A program made the position numbers and the translations under genes. Shown here piece after piece: positions 58,347 to 64,000 of a stretch of DNA of 64,000 bases (positions within the stretch are counted from its first letter, which is position 1; each line of letters begins with the position of its first letter). Source of the DNA: Phaeodactylibacter xiamenensis. GTDB taxonomy: Bacteria; Bacteroidota; Bacteroidia; Chitinophagales; Saprospiraceae. The DNA lies in NCBI RefSeq assembly GCF_000759025.1, contig NZ_JPOS01000081.1, positions 110,034 to 174,033 on the forward strand. The letters run 5' to 3'. The notes below the pieces were generated by a model. The model had not been told where the DNA came from. It searched no databases and was given only the letters and a program-made list of their open reading frames with translations.

Positions 58347-59962
58347 TCTTCCGACCGCCAAATAAATTCATTCACCACCACATTATCAATATTAATGATG
58401 CGGTAAGTGACCTCGGGAATGTCTCCGGTAGTATCAAAAAGGAGCTGTCCAAAGGAGCATTTCTCGTTGTAGCCGTATTCGCTGCCCGGCATGATTTTGT
58501 GCGTATGCATATTGGTTAGCTTGGAGCTCTCAAATTCGTACAGCGGGTAATCATTTGGCCGGTCGATCTTCCAAATGTCGGATCGGTGGCGGTCGGCGGA
58601 AAGTAGAAAAACGCCTTTGATGTTGTTTTCCGTCAGGAAGTCAAAAATCTCGGTGCGCTCCTCTTTGTAACCGCCCCAGGTGTCAATGCGGCCTTCCATT
58701 TCCGGCTTGGCATCAAAAGCCCAGGGCACGGAGGAAATCAGGACTTTTACCTTAGCATTAGATTCCAGGAGGGCGGATTTCAGCCAGGCCTTTTGCACCT
58801 CGCCCAGCATACTCAACGGTTCTTCGTGCACCGCACCCACTTCACTGGGTTGGCGGTAGTAGCGGCAGTCCAGGAAGAAGAAGTCCACATCGGCGATTGA
58901 ATGCTTAAAGAATACACCAGGCTTGCTCGTTCCATCTCCGTAGCCGGGGTTGACCCACTGCCGTTTAAAGAGCTCAAGTACCGGCCGTTTCCAGGCGGGG
59001 GAATCAGGGTCGGGCGTACCATACTCGTCGTTGTCTCCAAAGTCATGGTCATCCCAAATGGCGTAGGTAGGGGTTTGGGCTACCAGCTTTCTCCAGTGGG
59101 GCTCCGACTGCCGGCGGTGGTAACAGTACTGCTGCAAATAGGGCTGCTCCGGGTAGTCGATGTACACATTATCGCCCAGCATGAAGAGCGCATCGGGCCG
59201 GTGCGACTGAATGGTGCTCCACATGTAATGCTGCCAGGGGATGTAAGCTGCCCCGCCTCCGAATACAACAGAAAACTGCCCCGGTTTTCCAGCCTTAGGG
59301 TGGGTGGTGAACTGATAGGTGCCTTCGGTGGGTTGTCCATCCACGGAGAGCCGGTAGAAATAGCTCAGCCCGGGTTTCAACCCGTTGACGGTCAGCTCAG
59401 CCGTGTGCCCGTCTGCGGATTGGGTGCGCCCGGTAGCCGATTTGACTTTCCGGAAGGATTTGTCCCGGCTGACCTCCACCTGCACTTTCCGTAGCTGATC
59501 TGTACGGCACCAGAAAGTAGCGCTGTTGCCAGTTACATTGCCAACCATGGGGCCATGTACCAGAGGAGTGGTATGCTTTTCAGCAAGGGCCTTAAAGCCC
59601 GGTAGCTCCACCAGCGGTTGCATCAACTTCGAAGGCCTAGCCAGATAGCGGCCAAACGGCATTTCCTTTTCCAGAGAAGCTTTGACATAGCCCAGTGACT
59701 TTTCGGTCTCACCAATGTAGGCGTAGGCCAGGGCCCTGACAAAGTCGGCTTCCACATCGCCCTCCCGGGCATTCGCCAGCGGTAAAACCTTCTCCGGTTC
59801 TCCTTCGTAGATATGCCGGAGGTAGGTCGTAATGGCTTTACGGTTGTACCAGTCTTCGGCATCACGGCAGAAGTACTCGCCCTCGCGCGGGACTAATTCC
59901 TGGGCTTGCAGGGTGATCGTGTTACAAAATAAAAAGCAGAAGGGTAAAAGTAACAGGCGCAT
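58340..59962 (-). CDS. PhoD-like alkaline phosphatase/phosphodiesterase
   Basis: A 540-residue exported protein (MRLLLLPFCFLFCNTITLQA). Residues ~30-130 are helical with no recognised domain. Residues ~135-220 form a fibronectin-like PhoD N-terminal domain (GNVTGNSATFWCRTDQLRKV, LKPGLSYFYRLSVDGQPTEG). The metallophosphatase domain follows with LFMLGDNVYIDYPEQP (263-265 GDN), YAIWDDHDFGDNDEYG (303-312), FFFLDCRYYRQPSE and FLLSADRHRSDIW, which supply Fe/Ca-type metal ligands. It would release phosphate from phosphodiesters or monoesters outside the cytoplasm. The usual Cys/Asp at the first metal position of FASC is not evident in FGGGAAYIP. It converges on GH16 with a 7-bp overlap and may be unrelated to the PUL. 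Confidence 0.88.
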   Translation of the reverse strand: MRLLLLPFCFLFCNTITLQAQELVPREGEYFCRDAEDWYNRKAITTYLRHIYEGEPEKVLPLANAREGDVEADFVRALAYAYIGETEKSLGYVKASLEKEMPFGRYLARPSKLMQPLVELPGFKALAEKHTTPLVHGPMVGNVTGNSATFWCRTDQLRKVQVEVSRDKSFRKVKSATGRTQSADGHTAELTVNGLKPGLSYFYRLSVDGQPTEGTYQFTTHPKAGKPGQFSVVFGGGAAYIPWQHYMWSTIQSHRPDALFMLGDNVYIDYPEQPYLQQYCYHRRQSEPHWRKLVAQTPTYAIWDDHDFGDNDEYGTPDPDSPAWKRPVLELFKRQWVNPGYGDGTSKPGVFFKHSIADVDFFFLDCRYYRQPSEVGAVHEEPLSMLGEVQKAWLKSALLESNAKVKVLISSVPWAFDAKPEMEGRIDTWGGYKEERTEIFDFLTENNIKGVFLLSADRHRSDIWKIDRPNDYPLYEFESSKLTNMHTHKIMPGSEYGYNEKCSFGQLLFDTTGDIPEVTYRIINIDNVVVNEFIWRSEDQ

Positions 59963-59971
59963 TTTTCGAAA

Positions 59972-61244
59972 TTATTGAATGATGATTTTCTGTATTTGCT
60001 GTGGCCCGTAGGCAGCCCGCAGGTAGTAAATGCCGGGTGGCAAGTGACCGATGTCTATTTGTTGCACCGGTTGCAGTAGTTGCCCCTGGTGTACTACCTG
60101 TCCAAAATTATTGAATAACTGCGAAGGTACAGCAGCTGTACCGGGATGGGGCTGCTCTACGTAAAGTACGGAAGTTGCCGGATTCGGAAACACCTTAAGC
60201 GGCAGAGACTGATCGGGCGAACGGACAGCCACAGGCTCGCCCTCAAACCGGTGATGTACTTCCAGATTGGCCAGGTAGGCTTGGTCCACCCCCCCGGAAA
60301 TAGAGGCGAAGCGCTTCAACCTGTTCAAACCAGTGGTACAAGGCAGGCGGCTCGTTGATATCAGTGCCATGCGCTTCATTCAGCTGACCGACGATGAGCC
60401 CCTCAAACTGATCCGAACGCGGTGTTTCCATAAGCATCACCAGCTCATTATCGCTTTCGGGCGCCAGCGCATCCCTTTGGTAAAAGGACAGGCGGTTGGG
60501 GGCAATGACCCAGGTATAATGCATCCAGTGGGTAGTGGAGGCCAGTGCCAAACCTTCATTCTTTTGGGTGGGGCTCAGAGGATAAGGATCGCCCTGCCCG
60601 GGTGTACCCCCGCCGGCCTCACTGGAAAAACCAGGCAGCCAGTAGCCAAAGGCCTGCTCAATCTCCCCTTCCAAATCCTCACCTCCGCCGTACAGCATCA
60701 ATCCGCCAGACTGGAAAGCGCCGGTGTTCTCGGTGTTGCGGAGGCGCATATTGTAGGCCGGCCGTCCAAAGGGGGCTTCCGCCGACAGGTCATCAATGGC
60801 GCCAAACGGAATACCATTTTCGGGATAATCATGCAAAAGCGTCACCACTATCCGCCCGGACTCGCCCCAGCCGGGGCTGTTCAGTGCATCCCAAAGGGCA
60901 TCGAATTCCACGATAAGGGTGTCTGCTTCCCGGGATACGGGCGTGGGAAACCGAAAATCCACCGCCTGCGATGCCCGGATGGTATTGGGTTGATAGCCTG
61001 CATATTCCATGGCTTTGGGCGTCATGTGTATGGCCTGGTTGATCAGCCCCCGGCTATCCTCGATGGAATCGTGCTGAAAGCCGCTTTCCACTTCGGTATT
61101 GTCGCCCCAGATCAGGAGGCGGGAAAGATCGGTGAAGCCGGAGGTGTCGGAGAAGTTTTCTTCGATTAGGAGCGTATCCTGAAAGGATTGAGCGGTAAGC
61201 AGACCCGGAATTAAGGCCAGTAACAGGTAAAACAGTCGTGCCAT
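59972..61244 (-). pseudogene. T9SS-sorted lectin-like protein, frameshifted in a G7 run
   Basis: Start at 61244 gives the signal peptide MARLFYLLLALIPGLLTAQS. Residues ~25-315 look like a concanavalin-type jelly roll (LIEENFSDTSGFTDLSRLLI, TLIVEFDALWDALNSPGWGE, LYHWFEQVEALRLYFRGG). After FRGG the frame ends in unrelated residues. In the next frame, VDQAYLANLEVHHRFEGEPV leads into a T9SS type A sorting domain (LPLKVFPNPATSVLYVEQ, LPPGIYYLRAAYGPQQ) ending at 59972. The switch is in a G7 run on the coding strand (C7 at 60289-60295); six Gs would join the frames to give ~423 residues. As read, the protein loses its secretion signal. Homopolymer phase variation, true mutation and sequencing error are all possible. 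Ligand unknown. Confidence 0.75.
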
Positions 61245-61360
61245 GGTAACAGCGCTTTGATAAAGGTAGCTCAGTACCGGGCGCTGTAATGGTATTTGGC
61301 TTCCGGGTTCTTTGCAGACTGTAAAAGGCCTGTTTCCGGTCAGTATCAAAATACAGCGTA

Positions 61361-63043
61361 TTAATCCTCGGACCGGCAAGTCTCCAGGATACTTTTAAGG
61401 GTTGCCCGCGCAATTTTAGTCGATTCAAGATCTGAAAACAGGATAGTGAAGTCATCCTTAAAGCCCGGGTCTCCATCTTCGTAGTATTTGATGATGTCCT
61501 CTTTTCCGATGGTTTCCAGTTCCAGCCCCACTTCGCTGCCGGAGATATCGATATCCGCTTTTTCGCCGTTGATATCGTAAAGGTTGAATTCAAAGATTTC
61601 TTCTTCCCCTTTTTCAGTTTCTATTCTTGTGAAGGTGATTTTGCAGGGATCTTTGTCTGCACCAGCCTGTAGGGCCAGTTTTTGCTCCAGCATTTTGGGC
61701 GCTCCTTCAGCTACAGCTGCCTTTAGCCATGCCCAGTCTTTGACCGGAACGGGGCGTACTGCCGTCTCTTTAGCCAGGTAGGTGAGCAGTGCCTGCAGCT
61801 GCCGGGCATTCTCTACATCAGAAGCCCGGAACCGGAGGTCGGAGTCAAAATCGTCGGGTTCCTCGTTCTCAAATACCTGAATAAACTTGTTGTTGCCCTT
61901 GACTTTGACTTCCACGGCAATAGCCGTTTTATCCACATCAATCTCAATTTCAGCGGGGTCAAAATCCCCAAAATCAAAGCGGTAGGCCCGCTTTTCGGCA
62001 TCCTCTTCTTCCTGCTCCGTGAGGGTGTAATCTGTCGTGGAGCCTATTTTGATCTCCTGAGTTACTTTGGTTGCCCCGCGGGAAAAGCTGTTCAATGCGC
62101 TTTCAAAAAGGGCGACAGCATCGTCGTAATCAGCAGGTACGGGTAGGCGATTTTCCACTTCCTGCCTGCCAAATCGGATAAGGGTATCCAAAACCGAAGC
62201 CATTTGCCTGCCCAGGTCTACATCCGGGAGGTAAACGCGGAATTCGTCTTTCATATCGTCGAGCACATCATTTTCATAGTACTCGATGTAATCGGTTTTT
62301 TTCCGGGTTTGTCCCTCCACAAACAGGGCCTCATTCTTGATTTCAAACTGCAGGGACTTAGGGTCAAGGTCCGCAAGGCTAAATTGCATGGCGGTGGAAG
62401 TGGCGTCCTTGCTCGACTTTTGGTGGATTAGGATTTGATCCTTTCTGTTTTCATCAAATTCCGCAGCCTGACGGATGGCTTCATCTTCGTCAACAGCGGT
62501 TTCTTTAATGTTGCTCACCAACCACTTCCGGAGATCGGTATCAATGGCTTCAACTCCATACTGAGCGGACCAGGCGATCTCAGCGGGGGGGATGGCAGCA
62601 TCCAGCAGTTTTTCAATAGCCCGGGCTTCATCAATATCCGTTGCCCAGATTTTTATTTCATCGGTGTACCCATCGAATTCTCCTTCCTCATAGTATTTGA
62701 TGAGGTCTTTCTTATTTTTTGTCTTCACCTCCAGGGGCAGTTCCTTCTTACTGTCCTCTATACTGATCGTGTACCGGTCCAGGTCGCCCAGGTTGAAGGC
62801 ATAGCGGTAGGTGGTTTCCCTGGCTTTACGGTCGGTTTCCACGATAGTGAGATTGATCGCCCAGGGTCGGCTGGCATCGGCCTCAAAGTTTTGCTGATAG
62901 ACTTCTTTGGCGGTTTCTACTGCGGTGATGGCGGTGTTTAGGGCTTGGGTGAGGCTGTCGAGGTTCGCGGGACTCTGAGCAATAGCAACCTGAATGCTCA
63001 ATAGGATTAGCGCCGAAATAGCGGTTATCTTAAAAAGACTCAT
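61361..63043 (-). CDS. Exported protein of four divergent ~135-residue repeats, unknown function
   Basis: A 560-residue protein (signal peptide MSLFKITAISALILLSIQVA), acidic and without recognised family. It contains four related units of about 135 residues with conserved cores at ~79-148, 217-290, 353-424 and 483-555. The pattern is an aromatic-rich strand (YAFNLGDLD, MQFSLADLD, YRFDFGDFD, FEFNLYDIN), then a strand and LPLEVKTKNKKDLIKYYEEG / TDYIEYYENDV / NKFIQVFENEEP / KEDIIKYYEDGD, an acidic stretch with a D-x-x-x-A/Q motif and a helix (DEARAIEKLL, NARQLQALL). The units are too diverged for recent duplication. Repeated folding domains of a periplasmic or surface protein are likely. The gene is first in its - strand run, 117 bp before the T9SS protein, with the IS256 element just upstream. 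Confidence 0.75.
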   Translation of the reverse strand: MSLFKITAISALILLSIQVAIAQSPANLDSLTQALNTAITAVETAKEVYQQNFEADASRPWAINLTIVETDRKARETTYRYAFNLGDLDRYTISIEDSKKELPLEVKTKNKKDLIKYYEEGEFDGYTDEIKIWATDIDEARAIEKLLDAAIPPAEIAWSAQYGVEAIDTDLRKWLVSNIKETAVDEDEAIRQAAEFDENRKDQILIHQKSSKDATSTAMQFSLADLDPKSLQFEIKNEALFVEGQTRKKTDYIEYYENDVLDDMKDEFRVYLPDVDLGRQMASVLDTLIRFGRQEVENRLPVPADYDDAVALFESALNSFSRGATKVTQEIKIGSTTDYTLTEQEEEDAEKRAYRFDFGDFDPAEIEIDVDKTAIAVEVKVKGNNKFIQVFENEEPDDFDSDLRFRASDVENARQLQALLTYLAKETAVRPVPVKDWAWLKAAVAEGAPKMLEQKLALQAGADKDPCKITFTRIETEKGEEEIFEFNLYDINGEKADIDISGSEVGLELETIGKEDIIKYYEDGDPGFKDDFTILFSDLESTKIARATLKSILETCRSED

Positions 63044-63130
63044 TGGAATGATGATTTGGGTTTATGGAAAACAAAGGATGAGATTGTAGGTATTAAAGAA
63101 TTACTCAGACTCATAAGTGTTTTCTAATTG

Positions 63131-64000
63131 CGAGAGTGTTTAGAAATGTGTGTCTCGTAAAAAATGCGAGATTTACGACATGAAAAAGAACAACCAAGAA
63201 GAAGAACAGACAGAGCCTTTCGACTTCAGCAGCTTTGAAGAGTCAGCGATAGCGGGGCTACAATCAGGCCAGCCGCTATTTGGAGAAGGTGGTGTCCTCA
63301 AACGTTTAGTCAAGCACCTGATAGAGGCCTCTTTGGAAGGGGAACTGGACGCGCACTTGGCTAGCCAAAGAGCCTCTGAAATAGCCAACAAGCGCAACGG
63401 CAGAGGGCGGTCGAAGAAACTGCGCACCGATGTTGGGGAGATAGAGATTGAAACGAGCCGTGACCGCCTGGGGAATTTTACCCCTCAGACGGTAGGCAAA
63501 TGGGAACGCGAGGTAGGAGCAGGCTTTCAAGACCAGATTCTAGAGTTGTATGCGATGGGCAATAGCGTTGAGGACATAAGGCTGCATTTAGCAAAGATGT
63601 TTGGTGCCCGGCTGAGTACCGGTGCAATCAGTGCTGTTACCGACCGGGTGTGGGGGGAGATAAAGACGTGGCAGGAGCGGCCTTTATTGACGTTGTACAC
63701 GCTTATTTACTTGGATGCTATACACTACAAAATCCGTGAAGAAGGGCAGGTGGTGACAAAGGCGATCTACACTATTTATGGCGTGGACGCGCAAGGACAG
63801 CGTGATATTCTTTCCATCCATATAGGTGCCAGTGAGGGCGCCCACCAATGGTCGCTGTACCTGGAGCAGCTCAAGCGCCGTGGCGTCGAGGATGTCCTGT
63901 TCTTTGCCGTCGACGGGCTTGCTGGCTTTGGGGAAGCCATCAACCGGATATACCCACAAGCCACGGTGCAGCGCTGTATCGTGCACATGATACGCACTAG
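63131..64000 (+). mobile_element. IS256-family insertion sequence, left part
   Basis: The transposase gene at 63180 defines the element; the right end is outside the window, so neither terminal repeat can be paired. The left end probably lies near GAGAGTGTTTAGAAA (63132 onward), which resembles IS256-type ends. A 7-bp inverted repeat (TCGTAAA at 63155-63161, TTTACGA at 63172-63178) directly precedes the start codon and could limit translation from read-through transcripts. The element sits about 90 bp upstream of the divergent four-repeat gene. Confidence 0.7.
63180..64000 (+). CDS. IS256-family (mutator-type) transposase, 3' end outside window
   Basis: ATG 63180 opens a frame of 273 codons that is still open at base 64000. 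IS256/mutator signatures: LKRLVKHLIEASLEGELDAH near the start, KRNGRGRSKKLRTDVGEIEI with DRLGNFTPQTVGKW, MGNSVEDIRLHLAKMFG, LIYLDAIHYKIREEG (first catalytic Asp179) and VLFFAVDGLAGFGEAI (second Asp245), then CIVHMIRT; the catalytic Glu would lie beyond the window. Full-length family members have about 400 residues, so roughly a third is missing here only because the window ends. It catalyses copy-and-paste movement of its own element. Nothing suggests inactivation. Confidence 0.95.
   Translation, partial: MKKNNQEEEQTEPFDFSSFEESAIAGLQSGQPLFGEGGVLKRLVKHLIEASLEGELDAHLASQRASEIANKRNGRGRSKKLRTDVGEIEIETSRDRLGNFTPQTVGKWEREVGAGFQDQILELYAMGNSVEDIRLHLAKMFGARLSTGAISAVTDRVWGEIKTWQERPLLTLYTLIYLDAIHYKIREEGQVVTKAIYTIYGVDAQGQRDILSIHIGASEGAHQWSLYLEQLKRRGVEDVLFFAVDGLAGFGEAINRIYPQATVQRCIVHMIRT

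Overview
The window looks like a chromosomal segment of a polysaccharide-degrading Bacteroidota, most likely in or near Saprospiria (Lewinella-like). The supporting signs are SusC/SusD pairs, a hybrid two-component regulator, Tat- and lipoprotein-type exported hydrolases, type IX secretion (T9SS) C-terminal domains, SprB and FISUMP modules and ASPIC/UnbV-FG-GAP proteins. The lineage is inferred from gene content only. No rRNA, tRNA or CRISPR array was seen.

Region 1 (1-12071, + strand) is a carbohydrate operon in decay. A SusC C-terminus is fused in frame to part of a SusD. It is followed by an intact FG-GAP/ASPIC lipoprotein and an intact GH29 alpha-L-fucosidase. Next come an FAD oxidoreductase whose reading frame breaks near its 3' end, an exported protein of unrecognised family with an internal TGA, and a GH42 beta-galactosidase with an internal TGA exactly where the family has a conserved Trp. 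A perfect 12-bp-stem hairpin closes the region.

Region 2 (12154-19963) holds a Tat-exported Gfo/Idh/MocA oxidoreductase and a DUF4861 lipoprotein (- strand), two tandem paralogous outer-membrane proteins that are each internally duplicated, a beta-helix protein frameshifted in a G run, and a 163-bp MITE.

Region 3 (19979-44432) is the core polysaccharide utilisation locus (PUL). The - strand carries GH3, GH105, a large unassigned exported protein, and a 1757-residue T9SS protein made of six carbohydrate-binding-like modules, four of them 179-residue tandem repeats. Divergent from these on the + strand are SusC, SusD and a SprB/FISUMP lipoprotein, then the PUL regulator. The regulator is a hybrid two-component system (HTCS) cut by a second, inverted copy of the same MITE. 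A 44-residue membrane protein follows, then a GH28 polygalacturonase on the - strand.

Region 4 (44622-58346, + strand) is a compact operon: SMP-30 lactonase, GH88, a GH42-like enzyme, GH78, an MFS sugar porter, a leaderless GH43, GH2 and GH16. Several ATGA-type overlaps suggest translational coupling. Together with GH28 and GH105 this points to pectin/rhamnogalacturonan-type glycans. Exported enzymes would trim oligomers to unsaturated uronic acids, rhamnose, galactose and arabinose/xylose units, the MFS protein would import small sugars, and the leaderless GH43 and SMP-30 would act in the cytoplasm.

Region 5 (58340-64000) has a PhoD-like phosphatase, a T9SS lectin-like protein frameshifted in a G7 run, a periplasmic protein built of four divergent repeats, and the 5' part of an IS256-family transposase leaving the window.

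Seven loci carry an apparent disruption, and the causes differ: deletion/fusion, nonsense, homopolymer indel and MITE insertion. Real decay is the simplest reading for the nonsense and MITE cases. The two homopolymer frameshifts could be sequencing error or phase variation.
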